Part shown: positions 19,963 to 29,727 of the stretch, one piece after another
How positions within the stretch are numbered: the stretch's first letter is position 1
Layout of the letters: every line of letters begins with the position of its first letter
NCBI GenBank assembly: GCA_029264995.1
Contig: JAJUKC010000003.1
Coordinates: 27,857-91,856, forward strand
Source: Marinobacter sp.
Lineage (GTDB): Bacteria > Pseudomonadota > Gammaproteobacteria > Pseudomonadales > Oleiphilaceae
Direction: 5' to 3'
Length of the DNA stretch: 64,000 nucleotides
Program-made: the position numbers and the translations under genes
The notes under the pieces: model-generated
What the model saw: only the letters and a program-made list of their open reading frames with translations
What the model was told of the DNA's origin: nothing
The model's database searches: none

Positions 19963-21016
19963 GGTTCGATTCCTCGCTGATATCAGTTTGCAACTGGCCA
20001 GAGCTGGCTCTGAGCCGTTCCAGAAAATGCTGTTCAAAAGGTTCCGACAACCGGGCCTGAACCGTCAAGACCCAGGCGTTGTCCGGCGCAAAGCCATGGC
20101 ACTTCACCGCATCCTTGGCCGTCATCACCAACCATTCAAGAGCACCGGACGCCAGGTCTTCGGGGCGAAAATGATGATGGTCGGGAAAGGGAACTTCATT
20201 CACGTGGGCGCCAAGGTTCCGGAGGGTTTCGAAAAATCGACCGGGATTACCAATACCCGCTACTGCCCGTACCGGCTTGCCTTTGAGCTGCTCCGGAGAC
20301 AGGGTCTCACCGGAATTCAGGTTCACCAGAGCCGAAGGCACCAGTTCCATGGCATGGATCTCCGGATGATCAACGCCGGCAAAACTGTCTATGGTCTCTC
20401 CGGCCTCAGGAAACTCAGCTCCGTTAAGAACGACAAAGTCGACACCGTTCAAGCGTTCAACCGGCTCCCTCAGCGGGCCTACCGGAATGATGGCACCATT
20501 TCCGGTACCGCGCCGGGCATCGAATACAGCCAGTTCGATATCCCGGGGCAGGCGGTAGTGTTGCAGGCCATCATCACAGATCAACACATCGCCCAGGCCA
20601 TTCTCCAGCGCCCAACGGGCCCCTCGACAGCGATCCGGGTCCACTACAACGGGGCATCCGGTGGCCCGGGCCAGCATCAGAGGCTCATCACCACAGACAC
20701 CCGCCGGGGTCCCGTCAGCGACCAGCAAGGGATACTGAGAACTCTTACCACCGTAGCCACGGCTGAGAATCACCGGTTTCCAGCCGTGTTGATTCATGCA
20801 CTGAACCAGACTGGCAGTAAGAGGCGACTTGCCGGTCCCGCCAGCGGTGATATTGCCCACCACCACAACCGGCACCGGCAGCGATTCATTGCGCGCATGC
20901 CAGGCCTTTCGGCGTCTGGACTCAGACACCGCCCGATACAACCAGGCCAGTGGTGTGAGCAGGGCAAGAGGTCTGCCCTGCCCGTACCAAAGCCGGTCAA
21001 CCAGGCTGGTACTCAT
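19955..21016 (-). CDS. lpxK: Tetraacyldisaccharide 4'-kinase
   Basis: Phosphorylates the lipid A disaccharide at the 4' position, at the inner face of the membrane. The 353-residue kinase has the Walker A region [14 protein letters not shown] and the DDGLQHYRL segment characteristic of LpxK. A single N-terminal membrane-associated helix ([15 protein letters not shown]) is expected. It overlaps msbA by four bases, so product formation and export are tightly coupled. Confidence 0.97.
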
Positions 21017-22785
21017 GCGTGCTCGCTGAACTGAATCTGATGCAGCTGGGCGTAGGCACCCCCCGCAGCCAGCAGCTCACCATGACTGCCGGATTCGACA
21101 ATGCGGCCATTATCCATGACCAGAATTCGGTCGGCTTTCTCAATGGTGGATAGCCTGTGTGCGATCACCAGCGTGGTACGGCCTTGCATAACGGTTTCCA
21201 GCGCCTCCTGAATATGGCGCTCGGATTCTGTATCCAGAGCCGATGTCGCCTCATCCAGAATGAGGATCGGTGCGTCCTTGAGGATGGCCCGTGCAATCGC
21301 AAGGCGCTGGCGCTGGCCGCCGGAAAGCATCACGCCATTGTCACCGATCATGGTATCCAGCCCTTCCGGCATGCGATTGATAAACTCAAGCGCATGGGCC
21401 TTCTCAGCCGCTTCCATGATTTCCTCCCGGCTGCAGTCGCGCAAGGCGCCATAGGCAATATTGGCGGCAATGGTATCGTTGAACAGCACCACGTTCTGGT
21501 TCACCAGAGCAATCTGGGCACGCAGGGACTGAAGCGAAAACTCCTTCAGTTCATGGTCATCAATGCGGATAGCTCCCCCAGTGTACTCGTAGAAACGGGG
21601 TAACAGGCTGACCATGGTCGACTTACCACTGCCTGACCGGCCCACCAGTGCAACGCTCTGGCCGGCTGGAATATCGATGGTTATCCCTTCAAGCACATTG
21701 TCGAGCTGATCCCGGTATCGGAAAGACACCTGGTCAAATGTGATGTCGCCTTTGACCCGCTGCGGGTTGTAGGAGCCTGGGTCCTCTTCCGGCTTTTCAT
21801 CCATGGTCTCGAACACATCAAATGCAGCCGCCACACCCTTCTGAATCTTGGCGTGCACGGAAGTGACCTGGCGAATGGGCTTGGCCATGGTCGTCGCCGC
21901 GGTGATGAACGCAATCAGCTGACCAGTCGACATCTCACCCCGAATCTCCGGCGCAAGCATGGTCCACACCAGCGCGGCGATAGCAAAAGCCACCAGCACC
22001 TGAATGACCGGGACACTGATCGCCTGAGTAGAAGCCATTTTCAGGCTCTGTTTCAGGTTTCGGGCACTGACCTCACGAAACCGCTCCCGTTCATAATCTT
22101 CGCCTCCGAAGGTGCGCACCACCCGGTATCCGGTGATTGACTCGGAGGCCACATGGGTGATATCGCCCATGGAGCCCTGAATACGCTTACTGATTCGACG
22201 AAACCGTTTGCTGGCATAATTCACTACCAGACCAATGACCGGACCGGCAGTAAGAAAAATCAGGGTCAGCTTCCAGTTGGTGTACAGCATAAAGCCGAGC
22301 AGACCCAGTATGGTCAGGCCTTCGCGAAGGGTGATAGTCACCGCATTGGTCGCAGCATCAGCGACCTGCTCAACGTTAAAGGTGAGCTTCGAGACCAGAC
22401 GCCCGGATGCATTTTCATCATAGTATCGGGACGGCAAAGACATCAGGCGATCAAACACATCGTTGCGCAAGGCGTTGATCACGTTTCGCCCGACGTAACT
22501 GATAAAATACTGGCTAAAAAACGTACCAACGCCTCTGAAGGCGAAAACACCCACAATCAGCCCGGTCAGCAACATCCGGTTCTGGTCAGACGGATTCTCG
22601 ATCGCCGTGATCACATATTCCATCGCCGCGGCCATCCCGGTGGATGCAGCGGCATAAATGATATTTCCGAACACGGCGAGGGAGAACGCAAACCAGAAAG
22701 GCTTGACGTACTTGAGCAGGCGTTTGTACGTGGTCCAGCTACCGGCAGGTGGCGTATTGAGCGGCTCCGGCCTTGTTTGCATCAC
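21013..22785 (-). CDS. msbA: Lipid A export ATP-binding/permease protein MsbA
   Basis: Flips lipid A-core from the inner to the outer leaflet of the inner membrane. The 590-residue half-transporter has six membrane helices in the first 330 residues and an ABC domain with Walker A GRSGSGKST (lysine near 388), LSGGQRQR and ILILDEATSALD. A GTG at 22785 (GGGAGG ten bases upstream) overlaps the exbD stop; the next codon, ATG at 22782, is an equal alternative. In Pseudomonas the exbD-lpxK junction lacks msbA, as I recall; here msbA is inserted as in the E. coli msbA-lpxK pair. Confidence 0.96.
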   Translation of the reverse strand: MMQTRPEPLNTPPAGSWTTYKRLLKYVKPFWFAFSLAVFGNIIYAAASTGMAAAMEYVITAIENPSDQNRMLLTGLIVGVFAFRGVGTFFSQYFISYVGRNVINALRNDVFDRLMSLPSRYYDENASGRLVSKLTFNVEQVADAATNAVTITLREGLTILGLLGFMLYTNWKLTLIFLTAGPVIGLVVNYASKRFRRISKRIQGSMGDITHVASESITGYRVVRTFGGEDYERERFREVSARNLKQSLKMASTQAISVPVIQVLVAFAIAALVWTMLAPEIRGEMSTGQLIAFITAATTMAKPIRQVTSVHAKIQKGVAAAFDVFETMDEKPEEDPGSYNPQRVKGDITFDQVSFRYRDQLDNVLEGITIDIPAGQSVALVGRSGSGKSTMVSLLPRFYEYTGGAIRIDDHELKEFSLQSLRAQIALVNQNVVLFNDTIAANIAYGALRDCSREEIMEAAEKAHALEFINRMPEGLDTMIGDNGVMLSGGQRQRLAIARAILKDAPILILDEATSALDTESERHIQEALETVMQGRTTLVIAHRLSTIEKADRILVMDNGRIVESGSHGELLAAGGAYAQLHQIQFSEHA

Positions 22786-23207
22786 TGGCTCTCAGCCTCC
22801 CGCTCTGTGGTTATGCTCAGCTTGGCAAAACCCAGGCGACCGGCAACATCCATGGCCCGCACCACAAATTCGTGGGGGGTTCGGGCATCTGCAGTGATAA
22901 TGAACGGCAGACTGTTGTCGCCCTCAGCCAGTTCACTGACACCACGCTCCAGGGTTTCCCGGCGATTATTGACCAGGGGGCGGTCATTCAGAAAGTACTG
23001 GCCCTCGGCGTTAATCACCACATCAATCTGCCGGACTTCAGACGGAGCTGCCGGCTCTGCACTGGCTTCCGGAAGCTCCACCTGCAGGTGGCTCTCCCGG
23101 GTAAATGTGGTCGACACCATGAAGAAAATCAGCAGCAGGAACACCACATCAATCAGTGGCGTCAGATCTACCCCGACTTCCTGGCTTCGTTGACGCTTGA
23201 ACTTCAC
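22782..23207 (-). CDS. exbD: ExbD/TolR-family biopolymer transport protein
   Basis: A 141-residue protein with a short cytoplasmic basic N-terminus, one membrane helix carrying the proton-site aspartate (VDLTPLIDVVFLLLIFFMV) and a periplasmic domain. It starts with GTG. With the ExbB homologue just upstream it forms a proton-driven motor. There is no tonB or tolA here, and in this locus the pair travels with comEC and lipid A genes, so its energised partner is unknown. Confidence 0.93.
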   Translation of the reverse strand: MKFKRQRSQEVGVDLTPLIDVVFLLLIFFMVSTTFTRESHLQVELPEASAEPAAPSEVRQIDVVINAEGQYFLNDRPLVNNRRETLERGVSELAEGDNSLPFIITADARTPHEFVVRAMDVAGRLGFAKLSITTEREAESQ

Positions 23208-23212
23208 GGCGT

Positions 23213-23839
23213 TCAGGCTCCTTCAACGTCGATTTCGCGGTCTCCGTGGACCACTTCCACCAGTTTGATGGCTTCCTGTTCCATGTTGACGACCAATTCA
23301 TCCACGCGACGGATGAAATAGCGGTGACAGATCAGAGCAGGAATGGCGACACTCAGGCCAGCCGCGGTGGTAATCAATGCCTCGGAAATGCCTCCGGCCA
23401 GGTTACCGGCATTGCCAACGCCGGCCAACTGGATTTCGGCAAACACCTTGATCATCCCGATAACGGTACCCAGAAGGCCCAACAGCGGCGTGATTGTGGC
23501 GATAGTACCCAGGGGATTCAGAAAACGCTCCAGCTCGTGGATAACCTGGCTGGCCTCGTGTTCGATGCTTTCTTTCATGATCTCGCGACCATGCTTGGCG
23601 TTGATCAGGCCGCCGGCCAATATCCGGCCAAGCGGAGAGGATGCCTGCAGCGCCTTCAGTTTGCGGCCGTTAAGCTCCTTTTTTTTGATCCAGCGCCAGA
23701 GTTCGTTAATAGACTGCGGGGGCGCAACCCGAGAGGTCCGCAAGGTCCAGATTCGTTCCAGAATGATGGCAAGTGCCAGGATGGAACAGGCAACAATGGG
23801 CACCATCAGGATGCCACCGGCTTTCAACAGCTCGAACAC
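23213..23839 (-). CDS. exbB: MotA/TolQ/ExbB-family proton channel protein
   Basis: A 208-residue membrane protein with three helices: one near the N-terminus (MVPIVACSILALAIILERI) and two in the conserved channel region (LLGLLGTVIGMIKVF; LITTAAGLSVAIPALI). The start is GTG at 23839 after GGGAG. Five bases separate it from exbD. Probable partner of ExbD; called ExbB by family, though TolQ-like function is possible. Confidence 0.92.
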   Translation of the reverse strand: MFELLKAGGILMVPIVACSILALAIILERIWTLRTSRVAPPQSINELWRWIKKKELNGRKLKALQASSPLGRILAGGLINAKHGREIMKESIEHEASQVIHELERFLNPLGTIATITPLLGLLGTVIGMIKVFAEIQLAGVGNAGNLAGGISEALITTAAGLSVAIPALICHRYFIRRVDELVVNMEQEAIKLVEVVHGDREIDVEGA

Positions 23840-23911
23840 GCTTGATCTCCCTGATTAGTTACAAGCCGCGCTACTTTAGCATAGCTGCCGGTGCAGGCCA
23901 CACCCGGATTG

Positions 23912-26332
23912 TCACGGTATTTTACATTCACTCCTGGCAAGCCCCGGAGACGCTATCCAGAAAGGCTGGGTCTTCCAGAGCTCACTCATAAGCAGACCTG
24001 AATCTGTGAACCTGAGTGTGATCTGGCCGGAGCAGGCCGTATTCAATGGCACTGCACCGCTGGCGCGGTATCGACCGGTTACTTCCGGATGCGGATGCCC
24101 GAAATGGTGCCGGTAGCCCGCCGTATAGATCACCTGATCCGGCGCCACCGCCTGCACCCAGCGTGTTGAAGATGAGGTTTTGCTGCCATGGTGTGGCGCC
24201 AGCACCACCCGGTGCGCAACGCGGTTCTCAAGCCAGTCCGGCCCACCATCACCCAGCATGAGTTTTTCAACCTTCCGGCTGATATCCCCGGTCAATACGA
24301 GATCACTGTTGCTGGGCGGATGATACAGGCGCATCACGCACGAAGCGTCATTCCCTTCCGCAGGCATTGGATTTTGCCACCGCGACATCACAAGACCCGG
24401 CCACTGAATATTCCCCGGGCGACAGGCCTCTACCGGTGCCGGAACACGCCCATTAATCAGATCCGGCTCACCGGAAATCACCCTTTTGATCGCGAAGTGC
24501 TCAGATAACGTCTCGAGACCGCCGGCGTGGTCATTGTCGGCATGACTTAGAACCAGTAGATCAATAACCTCGACGCCCATCGCCCGGAGATTCGGAACCA
24601 GCACCGAATCCACAGCAGAGTACACGCCCGCGACTTCCGGCCCGGTGTCATACACCATCACCCTGCCACTGGCACGAACCACAACCGACAGTCCCTGCCC
24701 CACATCCAGAACACGTACTTCAGGCGCCTGTACGACGGAATTGCCTCCTCCGGCACCGGACCAGGGAATACTGAGCAGCAGAAAGGTACCCCCCAGCAAT
24801 GCCCGCCATCGCCAGTCGCTCCAGCGAATTGCCCAAAGCGCCAGCAACGCCAGACTTGCTGCCAGTGGCAGCGGCAGAGGCTGCATCTGTCCTGCCGGGA
24901 ACCGGGCCACCAATTCCAGCCACCACCAAAGCGCTCCCAGGACCAGGTCAAACCCGGCCGATACCCAGGGCAGGAGCCACCCTCCGGAAAGGAGCGCGAT
25001 GATAGCCCCCAGGAACAGCACCGGCATGACAGCAAGCGAAACCCAGGGAACCGCCAGAAGGTTGGCCGCGAAGCCTGCAAGCGGTTGGCCCTGATGCAAC
25101 AGCATCAACATTGGCCACAATCCGAAAAATACCGCCCCCTGCGCTCTTAACAAGGCCGACAACCAGCCCGACGAGCCCAGACGGCCGGAGAACACGATCA
25201 GCAGCACCCCGACAGCACCAAAGGACAACCAGAAGCCCTGATCCAGAGGCGCAAACGGATCCATCAGAAGCACCGCTGCCAGCGCCAACACAAAGGGCCG
25301 CCAGCCACTTTGCTGTCTTGCCTTGAGCAGATACCAGCCGCCCGCAACCACCATTACCAGGGCCCGGCGAGTCGGTACAGTAAAGCCGGCCAATAACGCA
25401 TAGGCGAAGCAACTGAGAACAACTACCAGAAAAACCAGAGAACGCCGCCCCTGCTCACTCAGGCAACCAACCGGCAGCAACAGCAAGCCCCAGCGCGCCA
25501 GCAGACCGGCTCCGACAGCCACCAGCCCGAGATGCAAACCGGAAATGGCCACCAGATGTATGGTGCCGGTCGCCTTGAGCACCTGCCAGTGGTGATCTTC
25601 CAGCGAGCCCCGGTTACCCATCAGCAAAGAGGCAATCAGCGGGTAGTATTCCGCTTCACCAAACCAACGCTGCAACTGTTTTGAAGCGCGCCAGTGCCAG
25701 GCGTGGTACTGACATTGCAGTCCGCAGGCCAGCTCCGGAGCTGCATCCACCTGCTTTACACTGCCAGTCGCCCGGTAGCCATGGCGGAACAACCAGTCTT
25801 CGTAACGAAACCCGTCCGGATTCAGATTGCCGTGCGGACGCTTGAGCGTGACCTCCAGGGTCAGACGATGGTCGGGTAGCGGGCGCCCCTCCCTGCCGTA
25901 CCAGGACAGCCGAAGGACGCGGGGCAAGGTATAACTTTTGGACACATCGGGGACATGCCATTGCCGAACACAGAATCCGAATCTCAGGCTGTCAAAGCTT
26001 CCCGGTGTCGGCAAATCACAGAGGTAGCCGGAAACCATGATGCGCTTGGTCTCCAGCTCCGAAGGCAGGCGTTCGGCAAGTCTCATATCGGCATTCCAGC
26101 CGGCCCAGGCCAGCCCCAGCGTCGCAGCAACCACCACGGGCGCAAGCCTATGCATGCGCCGATATCGCCAGAACATCGCCAGCAACATTACCCCAACCAG
26201 CACAAACAGCCATGGATATGGTGGCAAGGTTGCGAGCCGATACAGTAAGATAACGCCGCAAGAGAAGGCGAGAATGCTGGCGAGTCCAACACCGAGCCTG
26301 CTGACCCGGTTGGTAACTGGGTTTTCGGACAA
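23912..26332 (-). CDS. comEC: ComEC/Rec2 DNA-uptake channel protein
   Basis: Forms the inner-membrane pore for single-stranded DNA during natural transformation. The 806-residue protein has N-terminal helices and a small domain, the central competence domain (HLVAISGLHLGLVAVG), and a C-terminal metallo-beta-lactamase domain with HADNDHAGG (residues 597-605) and LAPHHGS, thought to degrade the incoming strand. The TTG start at 26332 is supported by GGAGGA six bases upstream. It is upstream of exbB, in the same order as in Pseudomonas. Full length suggests it is functional. Confidence 0.94.
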   Translation of the reverse strand: MSENPVTNRVSRLGVGLASILAFSCGVILLYRLATLPPYPWLFVLVGVMLLAMFWRYRRMHRLAPVVVAATLGLAWAGWNADMRLAERLPSELETKRIMVSGYLCDLPTPGSFDSLRFGFCVRQWHVPDVSKSYTLPRVLRLSWYGREGRPLPDHRLTLEVTLKRPHGNLNPDGFRYEDWLFRHGYRATGSVKQVDAAPELACGLQCQYHAWHWRASKQLQRWFGEAEYYPLIASLLMGNRGSLEDHHWQVLKATGTIHLVAISGLHLGLVAVGAGLLARWGLLLLPVGCLSEQGRRSLVFLVVVLSCFAYALLAGFTVPTRRALVMVVAGGWYLLKARQQSGWRPFVLALAAVLLMDPFAPLDQGFWLSFGAVGVLLIVFSGRLGSSGWLSALLRAQGAVFFGLWPMLMLLHQGQPLAGFAANLLAVPWVSLAVMPVLFLGAIIALLSGGWLLPWVSAGFDLVLGALWWWLELVARFPAGQMQPLPLPLAASLALLALWAIRWSDWRWRALLGGTFLLLSIPWSGAGGGNSVVQAPEVRVLDVGQGLSVVVRASGRVMVYDTGPEVAGVYSAVDSVLVPNLRAMGVEVIDLLVLSHADNDHAGGLETLSEHFAIKRVISGEPDLINGRVPAPVEACRPGNIQWPGLVMSRWQNPMPAEGNDASCVMRLYHPPSNSDLVLTGDISRKVEKLMLGDGGPDWLENRVAHRVVLAPHHGSKTSSSTRWVQAVAPDQVIYTAGYRHHFGHPHPEVTGRYRASGAVPLNTACSGQITLRFTDSGLLMSELWKTQPFWIASPGLARSECKIP

Positions 26333-26415
26333 TCCTTGTCCTCCGATTTTCGATAGCGCTGGCAGCCCCTGGGTGCCAGTGATTACTCAAAGCCAGGAAA
26401 CAGGCCGAACTTCCT

Positions 26416-26961
26416 ATGCCGAAGAAGTTCATGAAACGGTATTTGCCCACCCCTGAAAAGGTGCAGTCGATGCAATCGCTGCGTTTTCTGGGCGATATCC
26501 TCCATGAACCCAACCTGTGGCACATCAACCGACACTGTGTTGCCAGGGCCTTCCTGGTGGGCGTCTGGTTCTGCTTTATCCCGATGCCCTTCCAGATGCT
26601 GGCGGCGGCCTTCTGCGCCATCTGGTTTAACGCCAACCTGCCTTTGTCTGTGGTTCTGGTCTGGATCAGCAATCCGCTGACCATGCCCCCGATGTTCTAC
26701 TTCAATTACAAGGTGGGGGCCTGGATACTGAACCGGCCGGTTCTGGCGTTCGAATTCGAGCTTTCCTGGGACTGGATCAGCCACAGATTGATCGATATCG
26801 GCGTGCCCCTTTATCTGGGTTCTCTGGTTCTGGCTACTGTTACCGCCTGCCTCGCCTACCTGATCATTCAGTATCTCTGGCGCCGCAAGATCCGCACTGA
26901 CTGGCAATTACGGCGTCGCCAGCGCATCAAGCGAACGCCAGCCAGCAATCAGGCCTCCTGA
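26416..26961 (+). CDS. DUF2062 membrane protein
   Basis: A 181-residue inner-membrane protein of the DUF2062 family. It begins with a basic amphipathic segment, then helices at about residues 43-64 (LVGVWFCFIPMPFQMLAAAF), 72-95 and 135-160, and ends in a very basic tail (RRKIRTDWQLRRRQRIKR). Function is unknown. It diverges from comEC across 83 bases and its 3' end overlaps lolD by 13 bases on the other strand. The same neighbour occurs beside comEC in Pseudomonas. Confidence 0.88.
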   Translation: MPKKFMKRYLPTPEKVQSMQSLRFLGDILHEPNLWHINRHCVARAFLVGVWFCFIPMPFQMLAAAFCAIWFNANLPLSVVLVWISNPLTMPPMFYFNYKVGAWILNRPVLAFEFELSWDWISHRLIDIGVPLYLGSLVLATVTACLAYLIIQYLWRRKIRTDWQLRRRQRIKRTPASNQAS

Positions 26962-27647
26962 ACCAACCGCCCCTGCTCCAGTCGCAGCACCCTTCCCAGG
27001 CTCCGGGCCATGGTCATATCGTGTGTAACCATAATGAATGAGGTCCCGGAATTATCCCTCAGGTCACCAATCAGGGCCCGAATCCCCTCTCCGGTGTGCT
27101 CATCCAGGTTACCGGTCGGCTCATCCATCAATACGCACTCCGGGCTGTTAACCAGCGCCCTGGCTATGGCGACCCGCTGACGTTCACCACCGGACAACTC
27201 ACCAGGCTTGTGCCTGAGCCGTTCACCCAGGCCGACCCTTTGCAGCAGATGCTCCGCCTTCGGGCGTGCCTGCTTGGGTGGCATGCCACCCAGCGCGCAG
27301 GGCAACATAACGTTCTCGAGGGCGGTAAATTCCGGTAACAGGTGATGGAACTGATACACAAACCCCAGGTGCTGGTTCCGGAAGCGCGCCCTGCCCGCTT
27401 CCGATAGCTTGTGAATGTCCTCGCCGCAGATCCGGATATGCCCCGAGGAAGGGCGATCCAGGCCACCCAGCAGATTCAGCAGGGTTGTTTTCCCGGCTCC
27501 GCTACTGCCGACAATGGCGACTGTCTCGCCGGCCTCAACCTGGAGAGAGATGTCCGAAAAAATCGTCAGCGTCTCCGGCCCTTCGCTGTAGGTTCGGGTA
27601 ACCTGCTGACAATCAATCACCAGAGATGTCCCCTGCCCGTCACTCAT
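26949..27647 (-). CDS. lolD: Lipoprotein-releasing ABC transporter ATPase LolD
   Basis: Powers the release of outer-membrane lipoproteins to LolA. The 232-residue ATPase has Walker A GSSGAGKTTLL, LSGGERQRVAIARAL, Walker B CVLMDEPTGNLD and the H-loop VTHDMTMA. The ATG at 27647 overlaps the end of the permease gene by eight bases; the frame running to 27683 is longer than the family. Only one permease gene accompanies it. Confidence 0.95.
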   Translation of the reverse strand: MSDGQGTSLVIDCQQVTRTYSEGPETLTIFSDISLQVEAGETVAIVGSSGAGKTTLLNLLGGLDRPSSGHIRICGEDIHKLSEAGRARFRNQHLGFVYQFHHLLPEFTALENVMLPCALGGMPPKQARPKAEHLLQRVGLGERLRHKPGELSGGERQRVAIARALVNSPECVLMDEPTGNLDEHTGEGIRALIGDLRDNSGTSFIMVTHDMTMARSLGRVLRLEQGRLVQEA

Positions 27648-28884
27648 AACGCAATGCCTCCGCCGGTTCGACCCGCGATGCACGCCAGGCCGGGTAAATA
27701 GTTGCCAGCAGGCTCATAGCAAGGCCCGCACCGCTGATAATCAGTACATCCTGCAACTGGAGCTGCGATGGCAGGTAGCTGATGAAATAGACATCGGCGC
27801 TGAGGAACTGATGCCCCAGCGCCGATTCAAGCCAGGAGATAAAGCCGCTGATGTTCAGGGCGCCAAAGATCCCCAGCGCGGTACCTGTCAGCGTTCCAAA
27901 CACGCCAATCACGGCACCCTGGATGATAAAGATCCTCATAATGCGCCCGGGCGTGGCGCCCATGGTTCGCAGAATAGCGATATCCGCAGTCTTGTCGGTC
28001 ACCACCATGACCAGTGTCGACACAATATTGAAGGCCGCCACGGCGACAATGAACATCAACAACAACCCGATCATGGTTTTTTCCATGCGGATTGCCTGAA
28101 ACAGGTTGCCGTGGGTACGGGTCCAGTCCGATACGTAGTAGCGGCCGCCCAGTGTGCGGGCAACATCATTGACAACCCGAGGTGCCGCAAACAGGTCATC
28201 CATCAACAGCCGGATACCCTCTGCCCGACCACCGGTGCGCATCAACCGCGCCGCATCATCCATGTGGATCAGCGCGTAGTTGCCATCCAGTTCTGCACCA
28301 ACACTGAAAATACCCTTGACGGTGAAGCGCTTGAGCCTGGGCAACACCCCGGCCGGGGTTACGGAAGCTTCCGGCAACACCACCGTCAGCTTATCTCCCA
28401 CCCCCAGGCGAAGACTGTTAGCCATCAACCGGCCTATGATGATTCCGAATTCGCCAGAACGAAGCTCATCAAGGCTGCCTTCGATAAAATGATTCTCGAT
28501 AATCGAAACACTGGCCTCCTGCTCCGGCAGGACACCGTTGAGCATAACGCCCCGGACGTTACCACCACCGGTTACCATGCCCTGCCCCTGGATAAAGGGA
28601 GCGGCCGCGAGCACCCGCGGGTAGGCTTCGACCTTCTGGTCAATCTCCTGCCAGTTCTCCAACGGGCCGGAAGCCCCCTGAATCGTGGCATGGGGCACCA
28701 TCCCAAGAATGCGCTGCTTGAGTTCACGATCGAACCCGTTCATGACCGAGAGCACGATGATCAGTACCGCCACGCCCAGCATCAGGCCAATCATTGAGGT
28801 CAGGGAGATAAAGGAGATGAAGTGATTGCGTCGTTTGGCGGCGGTGTATCGCAGCCCAATATAAAACGATAAGGGTCTGAACAT
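27640..28884 (-). CDS. lolC: Lipoprotein-releasing permease LolC/LolE family
   Basis: The 414-residue protein has one N-terminal membrane helix (ISLTSMIGLMLGVAVLIIV), a large periplasmic domain, and three C-terminal helices in the FtsX-type core, as in LolC and LolE. The family start MFRPLSFYIGLRY fixes 28884, although no strong ribosome site is seen; the same frame stays open to 29523 without being coding. Pseudomonas and E. coli have lolC-lolD-lolE, but no second permease is present here, so this may act as a homodimer of the LolF kind, or the partner is elsewhere. Confidence 0.93.
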   Translation of the reverse strand: MFRPLSFYIGLRYTAAKRRNHFISFISLTSMIGLMLGVAVLIIVLSVMNGFDRELKQRILGMVPHATIQGASGPLENWQEIDQKVEAYPRVLAAAPFIQGQGMVTGGGNVRGVMLNGVLPEQEASVSIIENHFIEGSLDELRSGEFGIIIGRLMANSLRLGVGDKLTVVLPEASVTPAGVLPRLKRFTVKGIFSVGAELDGNYALIHMDDAARLMRTGGRAEGIRLLMDDLFAAPRVVNDVARTLGGRYYVSDWTRTHGNLFQAIRMEKTMIGLLLMFIVAVAAFNIVSTLVMVVTDKTADIAILRTMGATPGRIMRIFIIQGAVIGVFGTLTGTALGIFGALNISGFISWLESALGHQFLSADVYFISYLPSQLQLQDVLIISGAGLAMSLLATIYPAWRASRVEPAEALRYE

Positions 28885-29038
28885 GTAGGGGTGCCTGTCG
28901 CTACCTTGCGGTCCGTCGATTATTGAATCCCCGCTGGCCTTTATCATTACCTGGCCCGGAGATTTGCCAGGCCTCTTACCAGCCATCGGGAAACTGCTAA
29001 ACTGTTCTATAATCAATAAAAACCCGTCCGGAGACAGG

Positions 29039-29623
29039 ATGCCAAGCCAGAATAAAACGCCACCGAGCGGAGACAGCCAACGGGAGCGCCGGGAGTTCTT
29101 CCGGATAGAAGACCGTATCGGGCTTGAGGTACGCCGCCTGGACGACGCCCGTGCCGGCGACGACCCGTTCAACAGCTCACCACTGGAAGCCCTGAAAGCC
29201 GAGTTCCGGAGGCTGGACCAGGACGTACGTGCACACCTGGCAAGCCTGGCCGAGCGCGACCGCCTGCTGGCCGGGCTGGTCAAATCCCTGAACAGCAAGG
29301 TCGATACGCTGGCGCGCATTATCGCCTTTGAGCAAAATCCGTTGCAACCGGAGGACTGGCAGGATGTGACCCTGAGCGAGGGCGGGCTCTCATTCAGCTG
29401 GCCCACGGCAGCCTTTGACGCGGGTGACCGACTGGCCGTTCGGATGACCTTACCACCAGAGCTGTACCAGCCCAGAGCCATTGCCGAAGTGCTGGATACC
29501 GAGCAGGACAACCAAGGCGGCACGCGGGTTCACACGCTGTTTGTCGAACTGGATGACAGCGACCGCCAGCAAATTGCCCGCCATGTGATGCGTTGGCAGA
29601 TTCGACAACGACAAAAAGAGTAA
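29039..29623 (+). CDS. PilZ-domain protein with a helical insert
   Basis: A 194-residue protein. The c-di-GMP arginine motif is at the N-terminus (RREFFR, residues 17-22), but the second motif, here TLSEGG (111-116; usually D/N-x-S-x-x-G), comes about 90 residues later. Between them is a charged helical segment (KAEFRRLDQDVRAHLASLAE and following), probably a coiled coil. The C-terminus is a beta-barrel-like sequence. The start follows GGAGACAGG. It diverges from lolC. It is likely a c-di-GMP receptor, but the Thr replacing Asp/Asn could weaken binding. Confidence 0.82.
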   Translation: MPSQNKTPPSGDSQRERREFFRIEDRIGLEVRRLDDARAGDDPFNSSPLEALKAEFRRLDQDVRAHLASLAERDRLLAGLVKSLNSKVDTLARIIAFEQNPLQPEDWQDVTLSEGGLSFSWPTAAFDAGDRLAVRMTLPPELYQPRAIAEVLDTEQDNQGGTRVHTLFVELDDSDRQQIARHVMRWQIRQRQKE

Positions 29624-29727
29624 GATACTGAAAAAGTGCTGACTTTTGCTAAGCTTTTCGGGATATTACGTTTTATTCATCTGCCGCAGACCGTGCGCAG
29701 TAATCAGGCATTATTGGAGAATCCTCT

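Noticed and set aside
28885..29523. N-terminal extension of the lolC/E frame to 627 residues
   Set aside because: The extra 213 residues are low-complexity Arg/Ser, antisense to the PilZ gene; the family start MFRPLSFYIGLRY is at 28884.
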